Positions 17,402 through 26,203 of a stretch of DNA of 64,000 nucleotides are shown one piece after another. Location: NCBI RefSeq assembly GCF_022627325.1, contig NZ_JAETZZ010000005.1:304431-368430 (forward strand), given 5' to 3'. The notes under the pieces are model-generated. The model saw nothing but the letters and a program-made list of their open reading frames with translations, did no database searches and was not told the DNA's origin. A program made the position numbers and the translations under genes. The first letter of the stretch is position 1. The number at the start of each line of letters is the position of its first letter. Origin of the DNA: Pseudomonas putida. Its GTDB lineage: Bacteria; Pseudomonadota; Gammaproteobacteria; Pseudomonadales; Pseudomonadaceae.

Positions 17402-18856
17402 ATGGCGTTGCCGACCTTAAGGATCATTGGTTTCATCATCGGCATCTTCCTGATCACCCTGGCGGTCAGCATGGTCGTACCCATGGCGACGCTGGTGATC
17501 TTCGAACGTACCGGCGACATGCCGTCGTTCCTCTGGTCAAGCCTGATCACCTTCGTTGCAGGCTTGCTCCTGATCGTCCAGGGCCGTCCGGAGCATGTGC
17601 ACCTGCGTCCGCGCGACATGTACCTGCTGACCGTCAGCAGCTGGCTGGTGGTAGGCGTATTCGCCGCCCTGCCCTTCCTGCTGACCCAGCACATCAGCTA
17701 CACCGACGCCTTCTTCGAAAGCATGTCCGGCATCACTGCCACGGGTGCCACCGTGCTCAGCGGGCTGGATACCATGTCGCCGGGCATCCTGATGTGGCGC
17801 TCGATGCTGCACTGGCTCGGCGGTATCGGCTTCATCGCCATGGCGGTGGCGATCCTGCCGCTGCTGCGCATCGGTGGCATGCGCCTGTTCCAGACCGAAT
17901 CGTCCGACCGCTCGGAAAAGGTCATGCCGCGCTCACACATGGTCGCCAAGTCGATCGTCGGGGTGTACGTCTGCTTCTCGGTGCTTGGCGCCCTGGCCTT
18001 CTGGTGGGCCGGCATGAAGCCGTTCGACGCCATCAACCACGCCATGTCAGCCATTTCCACCGGGGGGTTCTCCACCTCTGACCAGTCCCTGGCCAAGTGG
18101 GACATCCCTGCCGTGCACTGGGTCGCGGTGGTCGTGATGATTCTGGGCAGCCTGCCCTTCGCCTTGTACGTGGCCACCCTTCGCGGCAACCGCAGGGCAC
18201 TGATTCGCGACCAGCAGGTCCAGGGGCTGCTTGGCTTGCTGGTGGTCACCTGGCTGGTGCTGGGCACCTGGTACTGGGTCACCACCAACCTGCCTTGGCT
18301 CGATGCCCTGCGCCACGTTGCGTTCAACGTGACCTCCGTGGTCACCACTACCGGTTTCGCCCTGGGCGATTACAGCCTGTGGGGCAATTTTTCGCTGATG
18401 CTGTTCTTCTACCTGGGCTTCGTCGGTGGCTGCTCTGGTTCGACCGCCGGCGGTATCAAGATCTTCCGCTTCCAAGTGGCCTACATCCTGCTCAAGGCCA
18501 GCCTCAACCAGTTGATCCATCCACGTGCGGTGATCAAGCAGAAATACAACGGCCATCGCCTGGACGAAGAGATCGTGCGCTCGATCCTGACCTTCTCGTT
18601 CTTCTTCGCGATCACCATCTGCGTGATGGCGTTGCTATTGTCGCTGCTGGGCGTGGACTGGATGACCGCACTGACCGGCGCCGCGGCAACCGTTTCAGGC
18701 GTCGGCCCGGGCCTGGGTGAAGTGATCGGCCCGGCAGGCAACTACGCCATGCTGCCGGACGCTGCCAAGTGGATTCTTGCCGGCGGGATGCTGCTCGGCC
18801 GCCTGGAGATCATCACGGTGCTGGTGCTGTGCATGCCGGCGTTTTGGCGTCACTGA
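17402..18856 (+). CDS. trkH: Potassium uptake protein TrkH
   Basis: A 484-residue inner-membrane K+ translocating subunit of the Trk system, which works with the cytoplasmic NAD-binding gate protein TrkA (not in this window). The four pore loops typical of the family are visible, among them SGITATGATVLSG near residue 107, SAISTGGFSTSD near 218 and TSVVTTTGFALGDY near 312. The length equals the family norm. Its last 44 bases overlap the 3' end of the convergent AraC-family gene, an unusual tail-to-tail overlap. Confidence 0.93.
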   Translation: MALPTLRIIGFIIGIFLITLAVSMVVPMATLVIFERTGDMPSFLWSSLITFVAGLLLIVQGRPEHVHLRPRDMYLLTVSSWLVVGVFAALPFLLTQHISYTDAFFESMSGITATGATVLSGLDTMSPGILMWRSMLHWLGGIGFIAMAVAILPLLRIGGMRLFQTESSDRSEKVMPRSHMVAKSIVGVYVCFSVLGALAFWWAGMKPFDAINHAMSAISTGGFSTSDQSLAKWDIPAVHWVAVVVMILGSLPFALYVATLRGNRRALIRDQQVQGLLGLLVVTWLVLGTWYWVTTNLPWLDALRHVAFNVTSVVTTTGFALGDYSLWGNFSLMLFFYLGFVGGCSGSTAGGIKIFRFQVAYILLKASLNQLIHPRAVIKQKYNGHRLDEEIVRSILTFSFFFAITICVMALLLSLLGVDWMTALTGAAATVSGVGPGLGEVIGPAGNYAMLPDAAKWILAGGMLLGRLEIITVLVLCMPAFWRH

Positions 18857-19874
18857 CCGCCTCGGGGTCCGCGCCCAGACGGGCGCGGTACTCGCTGGGG
18901 GTAACGTCGAACCAGCGGCGGAAGGCCCGGTAGAAGTTGCTCGGGTCAGCGAACCCCAACAGGTAGGCGGTTTCCAGCAAGGTCATGCCGGGCTGGGCGA
19001 GGTACTGCTCGGCCAGCTCACGACGGGTGTCGTCCAGCAATGCCTGAAAGCTGGTGCCCTCCTCCTGCAGGCGGCGCTGCAGCGTGCGCTGGGACAGGTG
19101 CAACGCCTGGGCCAGGGTTTCCCGCTTCGGTTCGCCCTGAGGCAGGATGCGGCAAAGCACCTGGCGCACCCGGTGGGTCACCCGGCTTTCAGAGAAGCGT
19201 GCCAGGTATTCCCCGGCAAACCGGTCGTGCAGAATGGCCATGGCCTCATTGGCGGTAGGGAGCGCAGCTTCCATGTCGGCGCGTTCGAACACCAGCGCAT
19301 CGTGGGGCGCACCGAACACCAGCGGGGAATGGAAAGCCACCTTGTAGGGCTCGACGTCCTTGGGTTGAGGCCCCTGGATCAGTACCCGCCGCGGCTGGAT
19401 GGGTCGCCCGCTGAGCCACTTGCACAGCGCCAGCGCACAGGCCAGCGAAGCCTCCGCACTGTGCCGCGTCGGCGGCAGGTGATCACCGTGCACGGTGAGG
19501 ATCAGCGAATACCCCTCAGGCCCCAGGCGGAAGCTCAGATCGGAGCTTTCGGCGATGATGCGCTGGTAGCGCACCAGGCGCTCGAAACCTTCGGCCAAGG
19601 TGCGGCTGGACATCAACGCGTAGCCCACCACATGGAAAGAAGCCGGCCTGACCACCCGTGCCATGTTCAGGCCAATCGCTTCATTGCCCGACAGCTCTAC
19701 AGCCAGTTGCCAAAGGCGGGTCATGGCATCCTGCGGGAAGCGCGCATCGGGGTCGTCGAGGGCAGCGAAATCCAGGCCGAGCTGCTCGAACATGGCCGGG
19801 CAATCGAGCCCTTCCAGCTCGAGCGCCTTCACAATCCCTGATGCCCAGCTGGCTGACGTGGTTCTCTCGCTCAT
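18813..19874 (-). CDS. AraC-family regulator, OruR-like
   Basis: A 353-residue regulator with an N-terminal arabinose-binding-like domain (about 20-200) and a C-terminal AraC double helix-turn-helix (about 240-335: LHLSQRTLQRRLQEEGTSFQ, and ETAYLLGFADPSNFYRAFRRW). From memory the whole sequence is close to P. aeruginosa OruR, the ornithine-utilisation regulator, but I cannot confirm orthology here. No ornithine gene is adjacent. The start at 19874 (MSERTTSASWASGIVKALE) matches that family. The 3' end lies inside trkH. Confidence 0.85.
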   Translation of the reverse strand: MSERTTSASWASGIVKALELEGLDCPAMFEQLGLDFAALDDPDARFPQDAMTRLWQLAVELSGNEAIGLNMARVVRPASFHVVGYALMSSRTLAEGFERLVRYQRIIAESSDLSFRLGPEGYSLILTVHGDHLPPTRHSAEASLACALALCKWLSGRPIQPRRVLIQGPQPKDVEPYKVAFHSPLVFGAPHDALVFERADMEAALPTANEAMAILHDRFAGEYLARFSESRVTHRVRQVLCRILPQGEPKRETLAQALHLSQRTLQRRLQEEGTSFQALLDDTRRELAEQYLAQPGMTLLETAYLLGFADPSNFYRAFRRWFDVTPSEYRARLGADPEAVSDAKTPACTAPAP

Positions 19875-20029
19875 GACAGGCTTCTTATGCTGACCGCTTC
19901 ATGCGGTTAACCCCAAGGATACTCATTTGGCGCCTATTGTCACTGGTAGGCTCCGCCAATGACTCTAGACTCGATTCAGGCTCCACGCCGTGTATCCTGT
20001 CAAAAAGTGTCAATCCTGGAGCACTGCCC

Positions 20030-20341
20030 ATGAACAGCTCAGCGCAGTTTCGCAGTTTTGCCGAGTTCTACCCCTATTACCTGGGGGAGCACAGCAACCC
20101 CACCTGTCGGCGCCTGCACTTCGTCGGCACCAGCCTGGTGATCGCCCTGCTGGCGTACACCATCGCCAGCGGCAAATGGCTGCTGCTATTGGCGGTGCCG
20201 GTGTTCGGCTATGGGTTTGCCTGGGTCGGGCACTTCTTTTTCGAGAAAAACCGGCCAGCGACCTTCAAGCATCCGCTGTACAGCCTGATTGGCGATTTCG
20301 CCATGTTCCGCGACATTCTGCTGGGCAGGATCAGCCTCTAG
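20030..20341 (+). CDS. DUF962 / Mpo1-like membrane protein
   Basis: A 103-residue membrane protein of the DUF962 (Mpo1-like) family. It has FAEFYPYYLGEHSNPTCRRLH near residue 9, two helices (about 31-65), then GHFFFEKNRPATFKHPLYSL. Conserved His residues in the EHxNxxxRxxH and GHxxxEKNxPA motifs match yeast Mpo1, an iron-dependent dioxygenase of 2-hydroxy fatty acids; the bacterial role is untested. The ATG at 20030 is preceded by CTGGAG. A longer frame starting at 19901 lacks homology. Confidence 0.85.
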   Translation: MNSSAQFRSFAEFYPYYLGEHSNPTCRRLHFVGTSLVIALLAYTIASGKWLLLLAVPVFGYGFAWVGHFFFEKNRPATFKHPLYSLIGDFAMFRDILLGRISL

Positions 20342-20356
20342 TTGCCCGGGCGGCGG

Positions 20357-21169
20357 TCACGCAGGTTCGCGCGACGCCGCCACGCCCTCTGCCTGCCGTA
20401 GCTGGGCGTCGGCCAACCGGTACAGCTCGATGCTGCCATCCCAATGCTCGATCAGCGCAGTGCAGGACTCCACCCAATCGCCACAGTTAAGGTAATCCAC
20501 GTTCCCGACCTTGCGGATTTCGGCATGGTGGATATGCCCGCACACCACCCCGTGAAAGCCACGACGGGTGCACTCATGGGCTATGGCATCCTCGAAATCG
20601 CTGATGAAGTTCACCGCACCTTTGACCTTGTGCTTGAGGTAGGCCGAAAGTGACCAATAACCATACCCGTAGCGGGCCCGCCAATGGTTGAGCCAGCGGT
20701 TGAGCACCAAGGTGCATTCATAGGCACGATCGCCAAGGAACGCTAGCCAGCGGTGGTAGCGGGTAATCACATCGAACTGGTCACCATGGATCACCAGCAA
20801 CCGACGGCCATCGGCCGTGAGGTGCTCAGCCTCGTCCACCAGGTGGATGTTGCCCAGAACCAGCCTGGAGTAGCGCCGCAGGAACTCATCATGATTGCCC
20901 GTCACGTAGATCACCTCGGTGCCGCGCTTGCTCAGGGTCAACAAGCGGCGGATCACATTGGTGTGGGCCTGGGGCCAGTAGATGCCGCCACGCAGCTTCC
21001 AGCCATCGATGATGTCGCCGACCAGGTAGATACGGTCGGCCTGGTAGCCCTTGAGGAAGCGCGACAGGTGTTCGGCCTGACAGTCGCGGGTGCCCAGGTG
21101 CACGTCAGAGATCCACAGGGTGCGTACGCGCTGCTTGCGCGACGGGCGAGAGAGTTCGGCATGGGTCAT
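20357..21169 (-). CDS. LpxH-like metallophosphoesterase (UDP-2,3-diacylglucosamine diphosphatase family)
   Basis: A 270-residue calcineurin-like phosphoesterase. Metal-binding motifs appear in order: WISDVHLG (about 19), LVGDIIDGW (about 50), VTGNHDEFL (about 87), VIHGDQFD (about 122) and VVCGHIHH (about 205). Proteins of this size with the YGYWSLSAYLKHKVK insert are the LpxH-like paralogues common in Pseudomonas. They may hydrolyse UDP-diacylglucosamine in lipid A synthesis or another envelope diphosphate. I start at 21169 (MTHAELSRPSRKQRVRTLW), which fits the family. The frame continues upstream into the divergent AraC leader without homology. Confidence 0.87.
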   Translation of the reverse strand: MTHAELSRPSRKQRVRTLWISDVHLGTRDCQAEHLSRFLKGYQADRIYLVGDIIDGWKLRGGIYWPQAHTNVIRRLLTLSKRGTEVIYVTGNHDEFLRRYSRLVLGNIHLVDEAEHLTADGRRLLVIHGDQFDVITRYHRWLAFLGDRAYECTLVLNRWLNHWRARYGYGYWSLSAYLKHKVKGAVNFISDFEDAIAHECTRRGFHGVVCGHIHHAEIRKVGNVDYLNCGDWVESCTALIEHWDGSIELYRLADAQLRQAEGVAASREPA

Positions 21170-21296
21170 GGGGCGGGCTCCGGCGCTGTTTGCTGGAGAC
21201 TGGCATCGGTACATGACAGGCTGGTGGCAGCGATGTGACCGGTGCTGACCAGCCAGGATTGATGCACAATGGCGCTCTGCCCTGCGAGGACCCACC

Positions 21297-22070
21297 ATGG
21301 CCGCCGGCCCGATTCTTTCCCTTCGCCACTACCGCGATGACGTGATCGCTCACAGCCACGACCACCCACAGTTGGTATTCGGCCTGCGCGGCCGGCTGGA
21401 TTTCGAGGTACAAGGGCACGGGGCACGGATCGACCGTCAAGGCCTGATCGTGGTGCCCGCCGGTGCTCACCATACCTGTGGCAGCGATACTGGCAGCCAC
21501 TGCCTGGTGCTCGATGTACCGAGCGACCATTGGCTGGACGAGCAACTCGGCGAGCATGCCGACGCCAGCCGCCGGCTGCTGGACCGTTCTGGCGCGCTGG
21601 GCCTGGACCCTCGCCAACAGCAACTGGTGGACTGGCTGGCGGCAAGCCCGGTGGACGACCCGCTGATCGCCCGCCAAGGCGCAGCGCTGTTGCTGGCCTG
21701 CCTCAACCCTGCGGCGTCGGCCAATGTCACACCCAGCCATCGCCTGCCTTACGCCGCTTTCGACAGCCACATCGAGCAGCATGCAGCCTACCCGCTGCAG
21801 GTCGCCGACCTGGCGCGCATCGCCGGATTGTCCAGTGCGCGGCTGCATGCGCGATTTACGGCCGAGTGCGGCATGACGCCCATGGATTACATCCGCCAGC
21901 GGCGCTTGCTCAAGGCGCGCGAACTGGTTACCCAGACATTGCTGCCGATGGGAGAGATCGCCGCGCAGGTGGGGTACAGCTCACAAAGTGCGTTTTCGGC
22001 GGCGATGCTGCGCATGTTCGGATGCGTGCCGAGTGCATTGCGACGAGAATCTGGCGACAAACCACGCTAG
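21297..22070 (+). CDS. AraC-family regulator with cupin domain
   Basis: A 257-residue regulator. A small N-terminal cupin sensor (about 10-95, with HSHDHPQLVFGLRGRLDFE and VVPAGAHHTC) is followed by a C-terminal AraC DNA-binding domain (about 155-250, with VADLARIAGLSSARLHARF and IAAQVGYSSQSAFSAAMLR). The EamA transporter gene follows 110 bases downstream in the same direction. Cupin-AraC regulators of this type often control adjacent drug/metabolite exporters, so that is the probable target. Confidence 0.87.
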   Translation: MAAGPILSLRHYRDDVIAHSHDHPQLVFGLRGRLDFEVQGHGARIDRQGLIVVPAGAHHTCGSDTGSHCLVLDVPSDHWLDEQLGEHADASRRLLDRSGALGLDPRQQQLVDWLAASPVDDPLIARQGAALLLACLNPAASANVTPSHRLPYAAFDSHIEQHAAYPLQVADLARIAGLSSARLHARFTAECGMTPMDYIRQRRLLKARELVTQTLLPMGEIAAQVGYSSQSAFSAAMLRMFGCVPSALRRESGDKPR

Positions 22071-22180
22071 GGTGGCGACAGACCGGGCTTGGCAGCGGCT
22101 TTACACTGTGCCTGCCCCGGCCAGTTGGGGTAACCGCACGACAAGGCCGGGCCTGACCAGACGGATTTCAAAGGACCACC

Positions 22181-23071
22181 ATGAACCACCGTACCGCCCT
22201 GGGCGCCCTGCACATCGGCGCACTGTTCTTCGGCCTGACCGGCGTCTTTGGCAAACTGGCCGCCAGCGCGAGCCCAGCCATCATCGTCTTCGGCCGTGCC
22301 GCCTTTGCCGTGCTTGCCCTTGCGCTGTTCGCCAGCATCGCCGGCCCAGGCTGGCAGCGCCTGCGCCGCCAGGACGTCCAGCGCCTCTTGCTGGGCGGTG
22401 TGCTACTGGCCGGCCACTGGGTCAGCTTCTTCATCGCCGTCAAAGTCGGTGGCGTGGCTATCGCCACCCTCGGCTTCGCCAGTTTCCCGGCATTCACCGT
22501 GATGCTCGAAGGGCTGCTGTTCCGTGAACGCATCCGCCGCAACGAAGCGCTGCTGGTGTTGCTGGTGAGTATCGGCCTGGTGCTGGTGACGCCCTCTTTC
22601 GACCTGGCCAGCGACGCCACGGGCGGGCTGCTATGGGCCCTGCTTTCCGGCCTGCTGTTTTCGCTACTGTCGCTGACCAACCGGGCAGGCTCCGGGCGCT
22701 TGCCTGCCGTTCAGGCAGCGCTGTGGCAAAACCTCGTGGTCGGCCTGTGCCTGCTGCCGTTCGCTGCGCATGGCCTGGGTACGGTAAAGCCCATGGATTG
22801 GCTGTGGATCGCCCTGCTGGGGGTTTTCTGCACGGGCGTCGCCCATAGCCTGTTCGTCGCCAGCCTGGCGGTGATCAAGGCACGTACTGCCGCGTTGGTT
22901 TTCGGCATGGAACCGATCTACGGCATCGCTGTTGCCTGGATGGTGTTCGCCGAAACCCCAACCCTGCGCATGCTGCTGGGCGGTGCACTGATCATCTTCG
23001 CCATCGTGCTCTCCAGCCGCCTTGCCGCCGAGCAGCCGCCCAGGCCACGCACCGTGGCCGAGGGCGCCTGA
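22181..23071 (+). CDS. EamA-family (DMT) transporter
   Basis: A 296-residue inner-membrane protein with ten hydrophobic segments arranged as two EamA repeats, the size normal for drug/metabolite exporters (RhaT/EamA type). AGHWVSFFIAVKVGGVAIATL near residue 84 and the E-P-I-Y-G segment near 247 are family features. Substrate unknown; amino acid or metabolite export is the usual role. The AraC regulator upstream may control it. Its TGA is directly adjacent to the stop of the convergent SelW-like gene. Confidence 0.88.
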   Translation: MNHRTALGALHIGALFFGLTGVFGKLAASASPAIIVFGRAAFAVLALALFASIAGPGWQRLRRQDVQRLLLGGVLLAGHWVSFFIAVKVGGVAIATLGFASFPAFTVMLEGLLFRERIRRNEALLVLLVSIGLVLVTPSFDLASDATGGLLWALLSGLLFSLLSLTNRAGSGRLPAVQAALWQNLVVGLCLLPFAAHGLGTVKPMDWLWIALLGVFCTGVAHSLFVASLAVIKARTAALVFGMEPIYGIAVAWMVFAETPTLRMLLGGALIIFAIVLSSRLAAEQPPRPRTVAEGA

Positions 23072-23353
23072 TCAGCGGTCGTTGTGCCCAAGGTCGCGCT
23101 GCGGGTCGATCTGGTCACGCACACGCTGCTTGAGCACCTTGGCCTCAGGGAAGCCACCGTCAGCCTTGCGCTCCCAGATCTGCACGCCATTGCAAGTGAT
23201 GCGGAAAGTACCGCCGGTAGCGGGCTCCAGCGCCACCCTGGCCAGGTCATCGGCGAAGGTGCTGAGCAGTTCCTGGGCGAGCCAGGCGGCGCGCAACAGC
23301 CATTGGCACTGCGTGCAATAGGTGATGATGATTTCCGGCTTGTTGTCGGCCAT
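23072..23353 (-). CDS. SelT/SelW/SelH-family thioredoxin-like protein
   Basis: A 93-residue Rdx-family protein. The redox motif YCTQCQWLLRA at about residues 12-22 is CxxC; selenoprotein W has selenocysteine at the second position, here replaced by Cys. The rest (FADDLARVALEPATGGTF, then GVQIWERKADGGFPEAKVLKQRVRDQI) matches bacterial members. The role is probably thiol redox chemistry. Its stop abuts the EamA gene stop with no bases between, so the two transcripts must overlap in their 3' ends. Confidence 0.9.
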   Translation of the reverse strand: MADNKPEIIITYCTQCQWLLRAAWLAQELLSTFADDLARVALEPATGGTFRITCNGVQIWERKADGGFPEAKVLKQRVRDQIDPQRDLGHNDR

Positions 23354-23419
23354 GGTGCGCTTTCTCCAGGTGATGGCCGCTTATACTAGCGGTCTTTAGC
23401 CCCCTGTTTGAGACTCACG

Positions 23420-25603
23420 ATGCGCCGCCTGCTGTTCTGCCTCCTGCTGACGCTCAGCTCCTTCACCGTGCTCGCCGAGGCGGCACGCCCCAAGGTCGGT
23501 TTGGTACTCTCCGGGGGCGCCGCCCGTGGCCTGGCCCACATCGGCGTGCTCAAGGCCCTGGAGGAACAGGGCGTGCGCATCGACGCCATCGCCGGCACCA
23601 GCATGGGCGCCGTGGTTGGCGGCCTGTATGCGTCCGGCTACAGCGTCGAGGAGCTGGAAAAGCTCGCCACCACGCTGGACTGGCAGGAAGCCTTGTCCGA
23701 TGCCCCGCCGCGCAAGGACGTGCCCTTCCGGCGCAAGCAGGACGACCGCGACTTTCTGGTCAAGCAGAAGCTGAGTTTTAGAGACGACGGTAGCCTCGGC
23801 CTGCCACTGGGCGTGATTCAAGGCCAGAACCTCGCACTGCTGCTGGAAAGCAAGCTGGCCCACACCGCCGATACCCGCGATTTCGACAAATTGCCGATAC
23901 CGTTCCGCGCCGTGGCAACCGACATCGCCAGCGGCGAGAAGGTGGTATTCCGCCGCGGCCACCTGCCCCAAGTGATCCGCGCCAGCATGTCGATCCCGGC
24001 GGTATTCGCCCCGGTCGAGCTTGATGGGCGCCTGCTGGTCGATGGCGGCATGGTCGACAACATACCCGTGGATGTAGCCCGGGACATGGGCGTTGACCTG
24101 GCCATCGTGGTCGATATCGGCACCCCGCTGCGTGACCGCAAACAACTGGCCACGGTGGTGGACGTACTCAACCAGTCCATCACGCTGATGACCCGGCGCA
24201 ATTCCGAAGAGCAGCTGGCCAGTTTGCACAGAGATGACATCCTCATCCAGCCACAGCTGGCGGCGTTCGGCGTCACCGACTTCGGCCGCGCGCGCGACAT
24301 GATCGAAGCCGGCTACCGCGCAACCCGCCTGCTCGACCCTCGCCTGGCTGCCCTGCGCCAGCCTGAAGGGGATGCCGAACTGGCCATGGCACGCTCACCG
24401 CGCCAACGCACCCCGGTGATCACCGCCATCAAGGTGGAGAACGACTCCAAGGTCAGCGATGACGTGATTCGCTATTACATCCGCCAGCCGATCGGCGAGC
24501 CGCTGGAGCTCGACCGCCTGCAAACCGACATGGGCACCTTGTATGGCCTGGACTACTTCGACCGCGTGCAATACCGCGTGGTCCACAAAGGCAACGACAA
24601 CACCTTGGTGATCAACGCCCGCGGCAAGCGCGGCGGCACCGATTACCTGCGCCTGGGCCTGAACCTGTCGGATGACCTGCGCGGGGACAGTGCCTTCAAC
24701 CTGGGCGCCAGCTATCGGGTCAACGGTATCAACCAACTGGGCGCCGAGTGGCTGACGCGCGCGCAGATCGGGGACAAGCAAGAGCTTTACAGCGAGTTCT
24801 ACCAGCCACTTGACGTGGGTTCACGCTACTTCATCGCCCCTTATCTGGACTTCGGCTCGCAGAATATCGAAGCCACCCTGGACAGCGATCCGATAGCCGA
24901 ATACCGCCTCGAACGCTATGGCTTTGGCCTCAACATCGGCCGCCAGATCGGCACCTATGGCGAAGTGCGCCTGGGTGCGGGCAAGGCCTGGGGCGAGGCC
25001 GAGGTGCGCATCGGCGAACAGGACCTGCCCAAGGTCAGTTTCAACGAAGGCTTCTACGAGCTGAAATACTCGTTCGACACGCTCGACAATGTGTACTTCC
25101 CCCACAGTGGCGAGAACATAGGCCTGACCCTGCGCAAATACGACAAATCGCTGGACTCGGACGCGGACTACCGCCAATGGATGTTCAATCTGGACAAGGC
25201 ATTGAGCAGCGGGCCGAACACGCTGGTGCTCGGTGGGGGGTATGGTCGCACGCTCGACGACACCGAGGTGGTGACGTCGAGCTTTGTGCTTGGCGGGGCA
25301 CGGCAACTGTCCGGGTTCCGCCAGGACTCGGTATCCGGGCAGAACGTGAGCCTGCTGCGCATGGTCTATTACCGCCGCCTCACGCCGCGTTCCTATCTGC
25401 CGCTGGACTTTCCACTCTACATCGGCGGGTCCCTGGAGCGCGGACGGGCGTGGAACAATGACAATGAGTTCGACAGTGGCTACATCAATGCCGCCAGTAT
25501 CTTCCTGGGGCTGGACACGCCCCTGGGGCCACTGAGCCTCAGCTACGGCGCCAACACGGCGGATGAGCAGGCAATCTACTTGAACCTGGGGAACACGTTC
25601 TAA
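23420..25603 (+). CDS. plpD: PlpD-like type Vd autotransporter phospholipase
   Basis: A 727-residue secreted lipase. It begins with a signal peptide (about 1-20), then a patatin domain (about 23-320) with oxyanion loop GGAARGLAHIG, nucleophile elbow GTSMG (about 63-67) and DGGMVDN (about 213). A POTRA-like domain (about 335-400) and a C-terminal Omp85-type beta-barrel ending in YLNLGNTF follow. This is the architecture of P. aeruginosa PlpD, a class A1 phospholipase displayed or released by its own barrel. I use ATG at 23420; a TTG at 23408 is unlikely. Confidence 0.92.
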   Translation: MRRLLFCLLLTLSSFTVLAEAARPKVGLVLSGGAARGLAHIGVLKALEEQGVRIDAIAGTSMGAVVGGLYASGYSVEELEKLATTLDWQEALSDAPPRKDVPFRRKQDDRDFLVKQKLSFRDDGSLGLPLGVIQGQNLALLLESKLAHTADTRDFDKLPIPFRAVATDIASGEKVVFRRGHLPQVIRASMSIPAVFAPVELDGRLLVDGGMVDNIPVDVARDMGVDLAIVVDIGTPLRDRKQLATVVDVLNQSITLMTRRNSEEQLASLHRDDILIQPQLAAFGVTDFGRARDMIEAGYRATRLLDPRLAALRQPEGDAELAMARSPRQRTPVITAIKVENDSKVSDDVIRYYIRQPIGEPLELDRLQTDMGTLYGLDYFDRVQYRVVHKGNDNTLVINARGKRGGTDYLRLGLNLSDDLRGDSAFNLGASYRVNGINQLGAEWLTRAQIGDKQELYSEFYQPLDVGSRYFIAPYLDFGSQNIEATLDSDPIAEYRLERYGFGLNIGRQIGTYGEVRLGAGKAWGEAEVRIGEQDLPKVSFNEGFYELKYSFDTLDNVYFPHSGENIGLTLRKYDKSLDSDADYRQWMFNLDKALSSGPNTLVLGGGYGRTLDDTEVVTSSFVLGGARQLSGFRQDSVSGQNVSLLRMVYYRRLTPRSYLPLDFPLYIGGSLERGRAWNNDNEFDSGYINAASIFLGLDTPLGPLSLSYGANTADEQAIYLNLGNTF

Positions 25604-25624
25604 GCTTGAAGCCCGAATCGGGCC

Positions 25625-26062
25625 TCAGGACTTTTCCAGGTTGGCCAGAATCTTTGCATGCACGCGCATGCACACGTCCAGGTCAGCCTCATCAACCCCG
25701 GTGAACAATTCCAGGCGCAAGGCATTGGCGATGGTTTCGATCTGCTCGATCAGCGGCTTTGCCGGAGGACACAGCTGGATCTTCTTCGCCCGCCGGTCCT
25801 CAAGCACCGCCTGGCGTCGAACCAGGCCCTGGCTTTCCAGGCTGTCCAGCAGACGCGCCAGGGTCGGGCCTTCAACGCCGACGCTTTTGGCCAGCTCGCG
25901 CTGGGTAGGCGCTTCTTCGAAACGAGCCAGGTGCAGCAACACCAGCCAGCGCGCCTGGGACAAGTTGAGCCCGGCCAGGCGGCGATCCAGTTCGGCGCGC
26001 CAGCCACGGGACATCTGGGCCAGCTGCATGCCGAAACGGTGTTGGTTGTCGGTCAGGGGCAT
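25625..26062 (-). CDS. MarR/SlyA-family regulator
   Basis: A 145-residue winged-helix regulator (MPLTDNQHRFGMQLAQMSRGWR) with recognition helix region TQRELAKSVGVEGPTLARLLDSLE near residue 52 and the DRRAKKIQL wing near 89. It looks closest to the SlyA branch. Such dimers bind palindromes and release them on binding phenolic or other small ligands. The palindrome directly before the gene (26074-26096) suggests autoregulation. It follows recQ in the same direction across a 141-base gap and faces plpD tail to tail. A target other than itself is not evident. Confidence 0.88.
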   Translation of the reverse strand: MPLTDNQHRFGMQLAQMSRGWRAELDRRLAGLNLSQARWLVLLHLARFEEAPTQRELAKSVGVEGPTLARLLDSLESQGLVRRQAVLEDRRAKKIQLCPPAKPLIEQIETIANALRLELFTGVDEADLDVCMRVHAKILANLEKS

Positions 26063-26073
26063 AAACAACTCAT

Positions 26074-26096
26074 TGACTAGAACTAATTATTAGTCA
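26074..26096. promoter_or_regulatory. Nested palindrome: MarR/SlyA-type operator
   Basis: ACTAAT-T-ATTAGT (26082-26094) is a perfect 13-base palindrome. It sits inside or beside a wider inverted repeat, TGACTA (26074-26079) and TAGTCA (26091-26096). It lies 12-34 bases before the regulator ATG, where bound protein would block transcription. Confidence 0.7.
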
Positions 26097-26203
26097 GCTA
26101 ACCATGCCCCGGGCCATCAGGCAAGGCTGCCCCGCCCGGAAATGTCTGAAAGTCGTCAAAAAGGATGACATTGATCAGTGGATGTCCGAAATGTCTTCCA
26201 TCA

